This document shows, one piece after another, positions 24,615 through 37,807 of a DNA stretch of 64,000 nt (its first letter is position 1; every line of letters begins with the position of its first letter). The notes below the pieces were generated by a model that saw only the letters and a program-made list of their open reading frames with translations, had not been told where the DNA came from and made no database searches. The DNA comes from Sinohyriopsis cumingii (Eukaryota > Mollusca > Bivalvia > Unionida > Unionidae), in assembly GCA_028554795.2 (NCBI GenBank), contig CM068839.1, forward strand, positions 87,503,540-87,567,539, given 5' to 3'. The position numbers were made by a program, and so were the translations under genes.

Positions 24615-25416
24615 CATACTTAATGCAAAATAATGGTGAAAGACAAACGTTAATTCAAATAAAGCATCGCACACATACACACGAATGCAACAAGTGTATA
24701 CAGACATGATGTCTTCCGTCGTCATACTATATACACCGGCTAATCAACAATAACTACTTAAAAGTGTTTAATTCAATTTTTAAATTCACAAAAAATGTGA
24801 GAAATACAATAAAACTCAAGAAATCCTTATTTGTTGGTATTCCGCAGCGTAACAAATGGAACGTAACGCCCAGTGTAATTTCGACAATTTAGAACAAATC
24901 TTCATATGCGACAAAAAGATTTCAAAGAAACTATATATGTAATCTTTACTGGTTCGATCTACAAGTAAATAACTCCAGGATTCAGTTTATGGTGTACATT
25001 TCAAAAGGGAAATGGGATGAAATTATCTCGAAGTAATTGTAAGCAAAGTGTACTGAAAGATTACATAGCTCGCCTCTTTGAAGTAATTATAAACAATGTA
25101 ATAAACTATTATGTATCTCAACTATTTGATGTAATTGAAACCAGAGTATTAAAGCCGAGTAAATATCTCAACTCGTTGAAGTAACTGTATAACTGTAAAA
25201 AGAGTAATAAATAAGTATATATCTCAATTCTCTGAAGTAATTGTAACCAAAATACAATAAATGATTACATAGCTCATCTCTTCAAGGTAATTGTATCTAG
25301 TCTAATAAACTATTACATATCTCAGCTCTTCCAAGCAATTGTTAACAAAATGTAATAAATAACAGCTTAGATGACCTCTTCGATGCATTTAATAGTCTTC
25401 AGTTTACAATATAAAA
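24615..25416. repeat. Intergenic block: gamma spacer switching to B-type end
   Basis: Gamma spacer and gamma-type minisatellite (25030-25406) up to ttgttaaca (about 25340), but the block ends tttacaatataaaact, the B-type approach. The switch lies in about 25348-25405. This is the entry to the extra B unit. Confidence 0.84.
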
Positions 25417-26006
25417 CTAATTATCATGCAGGTCAAAGGTCTTGGTGAGGTCGATGAACATCATGTAGAGTGGTTGACCTTGCTCTGTGTTCTTCTCTTG
25501 GAGTTGTCGTATGGAAAATATCCTGTCTGTCGTCGACCTGCCTGCATTAAAGCCGCACTGGGATTCCAGGTGCACACTGTCCGCCAGCAACTGCAGCCTG
25601 TTGAATATAATGCGGGCATACACGTTGCCAACGATGCTCAGAAGCGAGATCAAGCGAGATCCCTCTGTAATTATTACAGTCACTGAGGTCGCCATTCTTT
25701 TTGTAAACGGTATCTCGCGCATGTCTTGGGGATCCGCTCCTTCCTCCCAGCAGAGACAAAGTAGCTCATGCAGCGGCTGAAGCAATGTTTGTTTCTCACG
25801 TTCGATAGCTTCGGGCGGGATGATGTCACTACCTGGTGCTTTGTCGTTTGGGAGGGAGTCCATTGCTTTGCTGAGCTCCTCTAAGGTGGGCACTTTGTTG
25901 AGCTCGTCCATGGTTAGCAGTTTTTATGCTGCTAGGGGCCGCATCGGTGACTGACATTTCTTTGGAGTATAGCTCTAGGTAGTGTTCCACCCATCTGGCC
26001 ATCTGT
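25417..26006 (-). pseudogene. LINE RT fragment, type B (extra copy, subtype B2)
   Basis: A 164-residue reading of the B2 subtype: ELNKV start, AMDSLPNDKAPGSDII, EREKQ and FTKRMATS. B2 is shared with the copies at 31621, 40218 and 58803, and differs from the B1 subtype (EFDKV, CSDII, ERGKQ, FTKTM) of its immediate neighbour. Confidence 0.86.
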
Positions 26007-26809
26007 CATACTTAATGCAAAATAATGGTGAAAAACAAACGTTAATTCAAATAAAGCATCGCACACATACACACGAATGCAACAAGTGTATACAGACATG
26101 ATGTCTTCCGTCGTCATACTATATACACCGGCTAATCAACAATAACTACTTAAAAGTGTTTAATTCAATTTTTAAATTCACAAAAAATGTGAGAAATACA
26201 ATAAAACTCAAGAAATCTTTATTTGTTGGTATTCCGCAGCGTAACAAATGGAACGTAACGCCCAGTGTAATTTCGACAATTTAGAACAAATCTTCATATG
26301 CGACAAAAAGATTTCAAAGAAACTATATATGTAATCTTTACTGGTTCGATCTACAAGTAAATAACTCCAGGATTCAGTTTATGGTGTACATTTCAAAAGG
26401 GAAATGGGATGAAATTATCTCGAAGTAATTGTAAGCAAAGTGTACTAAAAGATTACATAGCTCGCCTCTTTGAAGTAATTATAAACAATGTAATAAACGA
26501 GTATGTATCTCAACTATTTGATGTAATTGAAACCAGAGTATTAAAGCCGAGTAAATATCTCAACTCGTTGAAGTAACTGTATAACTGTAAAAAGAGTAAT
26601 AAATAAGTATATATCTCAATTCTCTGAAGTAATTGTAACCAAAATACAATAAATGATTACATAGCTAAACTCTTCAAGGTAATTGTATCTAGTCTAATAA
26701 ACTATTACATATCTCAGCTCTTCCAAGCAATTGTTAACAAAATGTAATAAATAACAGCTTAGATGACCTCTTCGATGCATTTAATAGTCTTCAGTTTACA
26801 TAATAAAAA
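26007..26809. repeat. Intergenic block: deletion junction, gamma spacer, minisatellite
   Basis: Gamma spacer, minisatellite 26422-26799. The sixth-monomer region reads tagctaaactc, a variant shared with the blocks at 32202, 40799, 53188 and 59384. Confidence 0.82.
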
Positions 26810-27882
26810 CTAATTATCATGCAGGTCAATGGTCTTGGTGAGTTCAATGAACATCATGTAGAGTGGTTGACCTTGCTCTGTGTTCTTCTCTTGGAATTGT
26901 CGTATGGAAAAGATCATGTCTGTCGTCGACCTGCCTGCTTTAAAGCCGCACTGGGATTCCAGGTGCACACGGTCCACCAGCAACTGCAGCCTGTTGAGTA
27001 TAATGCGGGAATACACTTTGCCAACGATGCTCCGAAGCGAGATCCCTCTGTAATTATTACAGTTACTGAGGTCGCCATTGTTTTTGTAAACGGTATCTCG
27101 CGCATATCTTGGAGGACCGCTCCTTTCCTCCCAGCAGAGACAAAGTAGCTCATGCAGCAGCTGAAGCAATGTTGGTTTCCCACGTTCGATAGCTTTGGGC
27201 GGGATGCTGTCACTACATGGTGCTTTGTCGTTTGGGACGGAGTCGATTGCTTTGTTGAGCTCCTCTAAGGTGGGCACTTTGTCGAGCTCCTCTATGGTGG
27301 GCAGTTTTTATGCTGTTAGGGCTGCATCGGTGACTGACATTTCTTGGGAGCATAGCTCTGAGTAGTGTTCCACCCATCTGGCCATCTGTTGCTCGCAGTC
27401 AGTGATCTCCTCTCCCCTCAGAGATTTCTGGCGGACGATCCCTTTCACCATAGGGTCTAGAGCCTTCTTGATATCACAGTACATACCTTGGATGTTTCCG
27501 GATTCGGCACTGCGCTGGAGTCCTTCACATAGTTGTTACCAGTACTCGTTCGCGCACTGTCTAGCGATGTGTTGGGTGTTGCTTCGAGCGCTTCTGAGAT
27601 CAGCAAGCATCCGTTCATTAGGGCATTTTTTGTAAGCTTTGAAGGCTTTTCATTTGTCTTCGATTATTGGTTCTATCCTTGATAGATGTGCGCTGAACTA
27701 GTGCCAAACGTGGCCATGGCTGTGCTGTAGATGACACCCTTCATGGCGCTCCACATGACTGTGGCATCGTGATCTGGCAGGTCTTGGAGTGCCTGGTCCA
27801 GGGCTAGTATGAGAATACAAGAGTATATCACAATTATGCTCATGCATCTCTGAGATTTTTTCAGAGACGTACGAAAATTCAA
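26810..27882 (-). pseudogene. LINE ORF2 fragment, type C
   Basis: Type C with private RQFQEK in the RT piece and KSQRCMS at the linker start. It has the ccctcagag variant. Confidence 0.86.
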
Positions 27883-29207
27883 TCAAAATCCAATTAAACA
27901 TTTTATAATTTCATTTGTATTAAATGTTCTAATTCGAGGTTATTAAAAGCTTATTACATGAATAAACTGCACAATTTTGCAGGTGCCACATTTTACTTAA
28001 ATAAAAACATACACCATGAAAAAGGAAAAATCAGCCAAATATATTCATATATTACCAAAACATAATGCAAATAGACTTTTTTTATATAAATTATTACAAA
28101 AAGTGCACATGTAAGATTTAAAAATTCTTTGGTTGATCTTTTTTATTCTGGCTGTGTCATACAGGAAATGTTTTTTAAACTAAACAGGCATTGGATATTG
28201 AAAATCAATTATAATCCTTATTATTGCAGCATATATACTTGTCAATTATTCTGGCCAAGCATTATGCTATAAGAATTGCATTGCATAAATGGAAATATAT
28301 TGTACTGCAAACCCACTTCCTCACATCCGACCCTGTTATCTGTTCAATGAATATATTCTACAAGTATCCTCAATGGCATGAATATCGGTTTTCTTTGAAA
28401 TGTTTCAAACTTAATGCAAAATAACGGTGAAAGACAAACGTTAATTCAAATAAAGCATCACACACATACACACGAATGCAACAAGTGTATACAGACATGA
28501 TGTCTTCCTTCGTCATACTATATACACCGGCTGATCAACAATAACTACTTAAAAGTGTTTTATTCAATTGTTAAATATGTAAAACATTTGAGAAATACAA
28601 TAAAACCCAAGAAATTTGTATTTGTTGGTATTCCACAGCGTGACAAATGGAACGTAATTCCCAGTGTAATTTCGACAATTTAGAACAAATCTTCATAACC
28701 AACAAAAAGATTTCAAAGAAACTATATATGTAATCTTTACTGGTTCGATCTACAAGTAAATAGCTGCAGGATTCAGTTAATGGTGTACATTTCAAAAGGG
28801 AAATGGGATGAAAATGTCTCGAAGTAATTGTAACCAAAGTGTACTAAAAGATCACATAGCTCGCCTCTTTGAAGTAATTATAAACAATGTAATAAACAAG
28901 TACGTATCTCAACTATTTGATGTCATTGAAACCAGAGTACTAAAGCCGAGTAAATATCTCAACTCGGTGAAGCAACTGTATAACTGTAACAAGAGTAATA
29001 AATGAGTATATATCTCAACTCTCTGAAGTAATTGTAACCAAAGTACAATAAATGATTACATAGCTCATCTCTTAGAGGTAATTGTAACTAGTCTAATAAA
29101 CTATTACATATCTCAGCTCTTCCAAGCAATTGTAAACAAAATGTAATAAATAACAGCTTAGATGACCTCTTCGATGCATTTAATAGTCTTCAGTTTACAT
29201 AATAAAA
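27883..29207. repeat. Intergenic block: AT-rich segment, alpha spacer, minisatellite
   Basis: H2-type block (catacacc near 28008, alpha spacer from about 28570). The minisatellite (28821-29197) begins alpha-like (gatcacatag, aaacaagtacg, gtcattg) and ends beta-like (gaagcaactg, tcttagagg), so alpha and beta tracts are joined near 28960-28975. Confidence 0.83.
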
Positions 29208-30306
29208 CTAATTATCATGCAGGTCAAAGGTCTTGGTGAGGTCGATGAACATCATGTAGAGTGGTTGACCTTGCTCTGTGTTCTTCTCTTGGAGTTGTCG
29301 TATGGAAAATATCCTGTCTGTCGTCGACCTGCCTTCTTTAAAGCCGCACTGGGATTCCAGGTGCACACGGTCCGCCAGCAACTGCAGCCTGTTGAGTATA
29401 ATGCGGGCATACACTTTGCCAACGATGCTCAGAAGCGAGATCCCTCTGTAGTTATTACAGTCACTGAGGTCGCCATTGTTTTTGTAAACGGTATCTCGCG
29501 CATATCTTGGGGGACCGCTCCTTTCCTTCCAGCAGAGACAAAGTAGCTCATGCAGCGGCTGAAGCAATGTTGGTTTCCCACGTTCTATAGCTTTGGGCAG
29601 GATGCTGTCACTACCTGGTGCTTTGTCGTTTGGGTGGGAGTCGAGTGCTTTGCTGAGCTCCTCTAAGGTGGGCACTTTGTCGAGCTCATCCATGGTGGGC
29701 AGCTTTTATGCTGCTAGGGGCCGCATCGGTGACTAGCATATCCTGGGAGTATAGCTCTGAGTAGTGTTCCACCCATCTGGCCATCTGTTGCTCACAGTCA
29801 GTGATCTCCTCTCCCCTCAGCGATTTCCGGGGAACGGCCCCTTTCACCGTAGGGCCTAGAGCCTTCTTGATACCACAGTACATACCTTGGATGTTTCCGG
29901 ACTCGGCAGTGTGCTGGAGTCCTTCACATAGTTGTTACCAGTACTCGTTCGCGCACTGTCTAGCGATTGTGTTGGGTGTTGCTTCGAGCACTTCTGAGAT
30001 CAGCAAGCGTCCGTCCATTAAGGCATTTTTTTTGTAACGTTTGAAGGCTTTTCGTTTGTCTTCGATTATTGGTTCCATCCTTGATAGATGTGCGTTGAAC
30101 CAGTCCTGCCTGGGCCGTTCCTTTTTGCCAAACATGGCCATGGCTGTGCTGTAGATTGCACCCTTCATGGCGTTCCACATGGCTGTGGCATCGTGGTCTG
30201 GCGGGTCCTGGAGTGTCTGGTCCAGGGCTAGTATGACAATACAAGAGTATATCACAATTCTACTAGTGCAGCTCTGAGATTGTTTCAGAGACGTACGACC
30301 ATTCAA
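29208..30306 (-). pseudogene. LINE ORF2 fragment, type A, with restored linker frame
   Basis: One extra T in the run at about 30025-30032 joins two segments that are out of frame in every other A copy, giving a continuous 123-residue linker reading (29935-30306). The TAA after ANEYW is still present, so no functional protein follows. RT piece: SILPKAIERG, FKEGRSTTDRIF, FIDLTKTFD. Confidence 0.87.
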
Positions 30307-31611
30307 TCAAAATGCAATTAAACATTTTATAATTTGATTGGTATTGAATGTTCTAGTTCGAGGTTATCAAAAGCAAATTACATGAAAGAACTGCACAATT
30401 CTGCAGGTGCCACATTTTACTTATATAAACACATGTACCATGGAAAAGGAAAAAAATAGCCAAATAGATTCATATATTACCAAAACATAATGCAAATAGA
30501 CTTTTTTTTAAATATAAATTATTACAAAAAGTGCACGTGTAAGATTTATAAATTCTTTGATTGATCTTTTTTATTCTGGCTGTGTCATACAGCAGTTGGA
30601 TATTTAAAATCAGTTATAATCCTTATTACTGCAGCATATATACTTGTTAATTATTCTGACCAAGCATTATGCTATGAGAATTGCATTGCATAAATGGAAA
30701 TATATTGTACTGCAAACCCACTTCCTCACATCCGACCCTGTTATCTGTTCAATGAATGTATTCTACAAGTATGCTCAGTGGCATGAATATGTGTTTTCTC
30801 TGAAATGTTTCAAACTTAATGCAAAATAATGGTGAAAGACAAACGTTAATTCAAATAAAGCATCACACACATACACACGAATGCAACAAGTGTATACAGA
30901 CAGGATGTCTTTCTTTGTCATACTATTTACACCGATAAATCAACAATAACTACTTAAAAGTGTTTTATTCAATTTTTAAATTCGGAAAAATGTGAGAAAT
31001 ACAATAAAACTCAAGAAATATTTATTTGTTGGTATTCCGCAGCGTGACAAATGGAACGTAACGCTCAGTGTAATTTCGACAATTTAGAACAAATGTTCAT
31101 AACCGACAAAAAGATTTCAAAGAAACTATATATGTAATCTTTACTGGTTCGATCTACAAGCAAATAGCTGCAGGATTCAGCTAATGGTGTACATTTCAAA
31201 AGGGAAATGGGATGAAATTGTCTCGAAGTAATTGTAACCAAAGTGTACTAAAAGATTACATAGCTCGCCTCTTTGAAGTAATTATAAACAATGTAATAAA
31301 CGAGTATGTATCTCAACAATTTGATGTAATTGTAACCAGAGTACTAAAGCCGAGTAAATATCTCAACTCGTTGAAGCAACTGTATAACTGTAAGAAGAGT
31401 AATAAATGAGTATATATCTCAACTCTCTGAAGTAATTGTAACCAAAGTACAATAAATGATTACATAGCTCATCTCTTAGAGGTAATTGTAACTAGTCTAA
31501 TAAACTATTACATATCTCAGCTCTTCCAAGCAATTGTAAACAAAATGTAATAAATAACAGCTTAGATGACCTCTTCGATGCATTTAATAGTCTTCAGTTT
31601 ACATAATAAAA
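30307..31611. repeat. Intergenic block: AT-rich segment, beta spacer, minisatellite
   Basis: Beta spacer with tacaagcaaatag (near 31155), a variant shared with the blocks at 36503, 51293 and 57489. Minisatellite 31225-31601 with gtaagaagag. It ends tttacataataaaact rather than the usual B approach. Confidence 0.82.
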
Positions 31612-32201
31612 CTAATTATCATGCAGGTCAAAGGTCTTGGTGAGGTCGATGAACATCATGTAGAGTGGTTGACCTTGCTCTGTGTTCTTCTCTTGGAGTT
31701 GTCGTATGGAAAATATCCTGTCTGTCGTCGACCTGCCTGCATTAAAGCCGCACTGGGATTCCAGGTGCACACTGTCCGCCAGCAACTGCAGCCTGTTGAA
31801 TATAATGCGGGCATACACGTTGCCAACGATGCTCAGAAGCGAGATCAAGCGAGATCCCTCTGTAATTATTACAGTCACTGAGGTCGCCATTCTTTTTGTA
31901 AACGGTATCTCGCGCATGTCTTGGGGATCCGCTCCTTCCTCCCAGCAGAGAAAAAGTAGCTCATGCAGCGGCTGAAGCAATGTTTGTTTCTCACGTTCGA
32001 TAGCTTCGGGCGGGATGATGTCACTACCTGGTGCTTTGTCGTTTGGGAGGGAGTCCATTGCTTTGCTGAGCTCCTCTAAGGTGGGCACTTTGTTGAGCTC
32101 GTCCATGGTTAGCAGTTTTTATGCTGCTAGGGGCCGCATCGGTGACTGACATTTCTTTGGAGTATAGCTCTAGGTAGTGTTCCACCCATCTGGCCATCTG
32201 T
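31612..32201 (-). pseudogene. LINE RT fragment, type B (subtype B2)
   Basis: B2 reading with an additional LLFLCW (gaaaaagtag near 31950). The deletion junction is followed by aaagcttcgcac, shared only with the block at 59384. Confidence 0.86.
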
Positions 32202-33004
32202 CATACTTAATGCAAAATAATGGTGAAAGACAAACGTTAATTCAAATAAAGCTTCGCACACATACACACGAATGCAACAAGTGTATACAGACATGATGTC
32301 TTCCGTCGTCATACTATATACACCGGCTAATCAACAATAACTACTTAAAAGTGTTTAATTCAATTTTTAAATTCACAAAAAATGTGAGAAATACAATAAA
32401 ACTCAAGAAATCTTTATTTGTTGGTATTCCGCAGCATAACAAATGGAACGTAACGCCCAGTGTAATTTCGACAATTTAGAACAAATCTTCATATGCGACA
32501 AAAAGATTTCAAAGAAACTATATATGCAATCTTTACTGGTTCGATCTACAAGTAAATAACTCCAGGATTCAGTTTATGGTGTACATTTCAAAAGGGAAAT
32601 GGGATGAAATTATCTCGAAGTAATTGTAAGCAAAGTGTACTAAAAGATTACATAGCTCGCCTCTTTGAAGTAATTATAAACAATGTAATAAACGAGTATG
32701 TATCTCAACTATTTGATGTAATTGAAACCAGAGTATTAAAGCCGAGTAAATATCTCAACTCGTTGAAGTAACTGTATAACTGTAAAAAGAGTAATAAATA
32801 AGTATATATCTCAATTCTCTGAAGTAATTGTAACCAAAATACAATAAATGATTACATAGCTAAACTCTTCAAGGTAATTGTATCTAGTCTAATAAACTAT
32901 TACATATCTCAGCTCTTCCAAGCAATTGTTAACAAAATGTAATAAATAACAGCTTAGATGACCTCTTCGATGCATTTAATAGTCTTCAGTTTACATAATA
33001 AAAA
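32202..33004. repeat. Intergenic block: deletion junction, gamma spacer, minisatellite
   Basis: Gamma spacer with cgcagcataac and tatatgcaatc, variants shared with the blocks at 40799, 53188 and 59384. Minisatellite 32617-32994. Confidence 0.82.
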
Positions 33005-34078
33005 CTAATTATCATGCAGGTCAATGGTCTTGGTGAGTTCAATGAACATCATGTAGAGTGGTTGACCTTGCTCTGTGTTCTTCTCTTGAAGTTATCGTAT
33101 GGAAAAGATCATGTCTGTCGTCGACCTGCCTGCTTTAAAGCCGCACTGGGATTCCAGGTGCACACGGTCCACCAGCAACTGCAGCCTGTTGAGTATAATG
33201 CGGGAATACACTTTGTCAACGATGCTCCGAAGCGAGATCCCTCTGTAATTATTACAGTTACTGAGGTCGCCATTGTTTTTGTAAACGGTATCTCGCGCAT
33301 ATCTTGGAGGACCGCTCCTTTCCTCCCAGCAGAGACAAAGTAGCTCATGCAGCAGCTGAAGCAATGTTGGTTTCCCACGTTCGATAGCTTTGGGCGGGAT
33401 GCTGTCACTACATGGTGCTTTGTCGTTTGGGACGGAGTCGATTGCTTTGTTGAGCTCCTCTAAGGTGGGCACTTTGTCGAGCTCCTCTATGGTGGGCAGT
33501 TTTTATGCTGTTAGGGCTGCATCGGTGACTGACATTTCTTGGGAGCATAGCTCTGAGTAGTGTTCCACCCATCTGGCCATCTGTTGCTCGCAGTCAGTGA
33601 TCTCCTCTCCCCTCAGAGATTTCTGGCGGACGATCCCTTTCACCATAGGGTCTAGAGCCTTCTTGATATCACAGTACATACCTTGGATGTTTCCGGATTC
33701 GGCACTGCGCTGGAGTCCTTCACATAGTTGTTACCAGTACTCGTTCGCGCACTGTCTAGCGATTGTGTTGGGTGTTGCTTCGAGCGCTTCTGAGATCAGC
33801 AAGCATCCGTTCATTAGGGCATTTTTTGTAAGCTTTGAAGGCTTTTCATTTGTCTTCGATTATTGGTTCTATCCTTGATAGATGTGCGCTGAACTAGTGC
33901 CAAACGTGGCCATGGCTGTGCTGTAGATGACACCCTTCATGGCGCTCCACATGACTGTGGCATCGTGATCTGGCAGGTCTTGGAGTGCCTGGTCCAGGGC
34001 TAGTATGAGAATACAAGAGTATATCACAATTATGCTCATGCAGCTCTGAGATTTTCTCAGAGACGTCCGAAAATTCAA
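33005..34078 (-). pseudogene. LINE ORF2 fragment, type C (subtype C-II, private stop)
   Basis: gttatcg near 33092 puts a TAA in the RT piece, so the open stretch stops at 126 residues and motif A lies beyond the stop. Subtype C-II traits are gcgattgtg (a 1-bp insertion also found in A units, near 33760), ttttctcag in the hairpin and gtccg after it. It shares a VDKVYS reading with the C unit at 54000. Confidence 0.86.
34044..34062. other. Lengthened inverted repeat in subtype C-II
   Basis: CTCTGAG and CTCAGAG give a 7-bp stem with a 5-base loop. One T-to-C change lengthens the 6-bp stem of other units. The same form occurs in the C units at 54000 and 60196, so common descent explains it without selection. 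Confidence 0.45.
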
Positions 34079-35404
34079 TCAAAATCCAATTAAACATTTT
34101 ATAATTTCATTTGTATTAAATGTTCTAATTCGAGGTTATTAAAAGCTTATTACATGAATAAACTGCACAATTTTGCAGGTGCCACATTTTACTTAAATAA
34201 AAACATACACCATGAAAAAGGAAAAATCAGCCAAATATATTCATATATTACCAAAACATAATGCAAATAGACTTTTTTTATATAAATTATTACAAAAAGT
34301 GCACATGTAAGATTTATAAATTCTTTGGTTGATCTTTTTTATTCTGGCTGTGTCATACAGGAAATGTTTTTTTAAACTAAACAGGCATTGGATATTGAAA
34401 ATCAATTATAATCCTTATTATTGCAGCATATATACTTGTCAATTATTCTGGCCAAGCATTATGCTATAAGAATTGCATTGCATAAATGGAAATATATTGT
34501 ACTGCAAACCCACTTCCTCACATCCGACCCTGTTATCTGTTCAATGAATGTATTCTACAAGTATCCTCAATGGCATGAATATCGGTTTTCTTTGAAATGT
34601 TTCAAACTTAATGCAAAATAACGGTGAAAGACAAACGTTAATTCAAATAAAGCATCACACACATACACACGAATGCAACAAGTGTATACAGACATGATGT
34701 CTTCCTTCGTCATACTATATACACCGGCTGATCAACAATAACTACTTAAAAGTGTTTTATTCAATTGTTAAATATGTAAAACATTTGAGAAATACAATAA
34801 AACCCAAGAAATTTGTATTTGTTGGTATTCCACAGCGTGACAAATGGAACGTAATTCCCAGTGTAATTTCGACAATTTAGAACAAATCTTCATAACCAAC
34901 AAAAAGATTTCAAAGAAACTATATATGTAATCTTTACTGGTTCGATCTACAAGTAAATAGCTGCAGGATTCAGTTAATGGTGTACATTTCAAAAGGGAAA
35001 TGGGATGAAAATGTCTCGAAGTAATTGTAACCAAAGTGTAGTAAAAGATCACATAGCTCGCCTCTTTGAAGTAATTATAAACAATGTAATAAACAAGTAC
35101 GTATCTCAACTATTTGATGTCATTGAAACCAGAGTACTAAAGCCGAGTAAATATCTCAACTCGGTGAAGTAACTGTATAACTGTAACAAGAGTAATAAAT
35201 GAGTATATATCTCAACTCTCTGAAGTAATTGTAACCAAAGTACAATAAATGATTACATAGCTCATCTCTTAGAGGTAATTGTAACTAGTCTAATAAACTA
35301 TTACATATCTCAGCTCTTCCAAGCAATTGTAAACAAAATGTAATAAATAACAGCTTAGATCAGCTCTTCGATGCATTTAATAGTCTTCAGTTTACATAAT
35401 AAAA
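34079..35404. repeat. Intergenic block: AT-rich segment, alpha spacer, minisatellite
   Basis: H2-type block with catacacc near 34204 and a T7 run near 34367. Alpha spacer from about 34766, minisatellite 35018-35394 with a private gtagtaaaag. It ends gatcagctcttcg, shared with the blocks at 55065 and 61261. Confidence 0.82.
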
Positions 35405-36502
35405 CTAATTATCATGCAGGTCAAAGGTCTTGGTGAGGTCGATGAACATCATGTAGAGTGGTTGACCTTGCTCTGTGTTCTTCTCTTGGAGTTGTCGTAT
35501 GGAAAATATCCTGTCTGTCGTCGACCTGCCTTCTTTAAAGCCGCACTGGGATTCCAGGTGCACACGGTCCGCCAGCAACTGCAGCCTGTTGAGTATAATG
35601 CGGGCATACACTTTGCCAACGATGCTCAGAAGCGAGATCCCTCTGTAGTTATTACAGTCACTGAGGTCGCCATTGTTTTTGTAAACGGTATCTCGCGCAT
35701 ATCTTGGGGGACCGCTCCTTTCCTTCCAGCAGAGACAAAGTAGCTCATGCAGCGGCTGAAGCAATGTTGGTTTCCCACGTTCTATAGCTTTGGGCAGGAT
35801 GCTGTCACTACCTGGTGCTTTGTCGTTTGGGTGGGAGTCGAGTGCTTTGCTGAGCTCCTCTAAGGTGGGCACTTTGTCGAGCTCATCCATGGTGGGCAGC
35901 TTTTATGCTGCTAGTGGCCGCATCGGTGACTAGCATATCCTGGGAGTATAGCTCTGAGTAGTGTTCCACCCATCTGGCCATCTGTTGCTCACAGTCAGTG
36001 ATCTCCTCTCCCCTCAGAGATTTCCGGGGAACGGCCCCTTTCACCGTAGGGCCTAGAGCCTTCTTGATACCACAGTACATACCTTGGATGTTTCCGGACT
36101 CGGCAGTGTGCTGGAGTCCTTCACATAGTTGTTACCAGTACTCGTTCGCGCACTGTCTAGCGATTGTGTTGGGTGTTGCTTCGAGCACTTCTGAGATCAG
36201 CAAGCGTCCGTCCATTAAGGCATTTTTTTGTAACGTTTGAAGGCTTTTCGTTTGTCTTCGATTATTGGTTCCATCCTTGATAGATGTGCGTTGAACCAGT
36301 CCTGCCTGGGCCGTTCCTTTTTGCCAAACATGGCCATGGCTGTGCTGTAGATTGCACCCTTCATGGCGTTCCACATGGCTGTGGCATCGTGGTCTGGCAG
36401 GTCCTGGAGTGTCTGGTCCAGGGCTAGTATGACAATACAAGAGTATATCACAATTCTACTAGTGCAGCTCTGAGATTGTTTCAGAGACGTACGACCATTC
36501 AA
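35405..36502 (-). pseudogene. LINE ORF2 fragment, type A
   Basis: RT piece with SILPKAIERG, FKEGRSTTDRIF and FIDLTKTFD, almost the same as the copy at 29217 but with the usual T7 run. Private AATSSIKAA in the linker. Confidence 0.87.
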
Positions 36503-37807
36503 TCAAAATGCAATTAAACATTTTATAATTTGATTGGTATTGAATGTTCTAGTTCGAGGTTATCAAAAGCAAATTACATGAAAGAACTGCACAATTCTGC
36601 AGGTGCCACATTTTACTTATATAAACACATGTACCATGGAAAAGGAAAAAAATAGCCAAATAGATTCATATATTACCAAAACATAATGCAAATAGACTTT
36701 TTTTTAAATATAAATTATTACAAAAAGTGCACGTGTAAGATTTATAAATTCTTTGATTGATCTTTTTTATTCTGGCTGTGTCATACAGCAGTTGGATATT
36801 TAAAATCAGTTATAATCCTTATTACTGCAGCATATATACTTGTTAATTATTCTGACCAAGCATTATGCTATGAGAATTGCATTGCATAAATGGAAATATA
36901 TTGTACTGCAAACCCACTTCCTCACATCCGACCCTGTTATCTGTTCAATGAATGTATTCTACAAGTATGCTCAGTGGCATGAATATGTGTTTTCTCTGAA
37001 ATGTTTCAAACTTAATGCAAAATAATGGTGAAAGACAAACGTTAATTCAAATAAAGCATCACACACATACACACGAATGCAACAAGTGTATACAGACAGG
37101 ATGTCTTTCTTTGTCATACTATTTACACCGATAAATCAACAATAACTACTTAAAAGTGTTTTATTCAATTTTTAAATTCGGAAAAATGTGAGAAATACAA
37201 TAAAACTCAAGAAATATTTATTTGTTGGTATTCCGCAGCGTGACAAATGGAACGTAACGCTCAGTGTAATTTCGACAATTTAGAACAAATGTTCATAACC
37301 GACAAAAAGATTTCAAAGAAACTATATATGTAATCTTTACTGGTTCGATCTACAAGCAAATAGCTGCAGGATTCAGCTAATGGTGTACATTTCAAAAGGG
37401 AAATGGGATGAAATTGTCTCGAAGTAATTGTAACCAAAGTGTACTAAAAGATTACATAGCTCGCCTCTTTGAAGTAATTATAAACAATGTAATAAACGAG
37501 TATGTATCTCAACAATTTGATGTAATTGTAACCAGAGTACTAAAGCCGAGTAAATATCTCAACTCGTTGAAGCAACTGTATAACTGTAAGAAGAGTAATA
37601 AATGAGTATATATCTCAACTCTCTGAAGTAATTGTAACCAAAGTACAATAAATGATTACATAGCTCATCTCTTAGAGGTAATTGTAACTAGTCTAATAAA
37701 CTATTACATATCTCAGCTCTTCCAAGCAATTGTAAACAAAATGTAATAAATAACAGCTTAGATGACCTCTTCGATGCATTTAATAGTCTTCAGTTTACAT
37801 AATAAAA
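36503..37807. repeat. Intergenic block: AT-rich segment, beta spacer, minisatellite
   Basis: A beta block of the kind that normally leads to a B unit (minisatellite 37421-37797, gtaagaagag variant), but followed here by the extra A unit. Confidence 0.82.

Larger units (their letters stand above)
21631..29216. repeat. HOR copy 4, irregular: A-B-B-C
   Basis: Anchors 21631 (A), 24034 (B), 25426 (second B) and 26819 (C). The 7586-bp length equals a regular HOR plus one 1.39-kb B unit. The second B follows a gamma spacer that normally precedes C. The haplotype changes here: the next A at 29217 has an alpha spacer and the C unit has catacacc. Confidence 0.9.
29217..35413. repeat. HOR copy 5: A-B-C (6197 bp)
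   Basis: Anchors 29217, 31621 and 33014. Haplotype H2 (alpha before A, catacacc in C). The A unit has one extra T in a T run at about 30025-30032, which joins two ORF segments. Confidence 0.93.
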
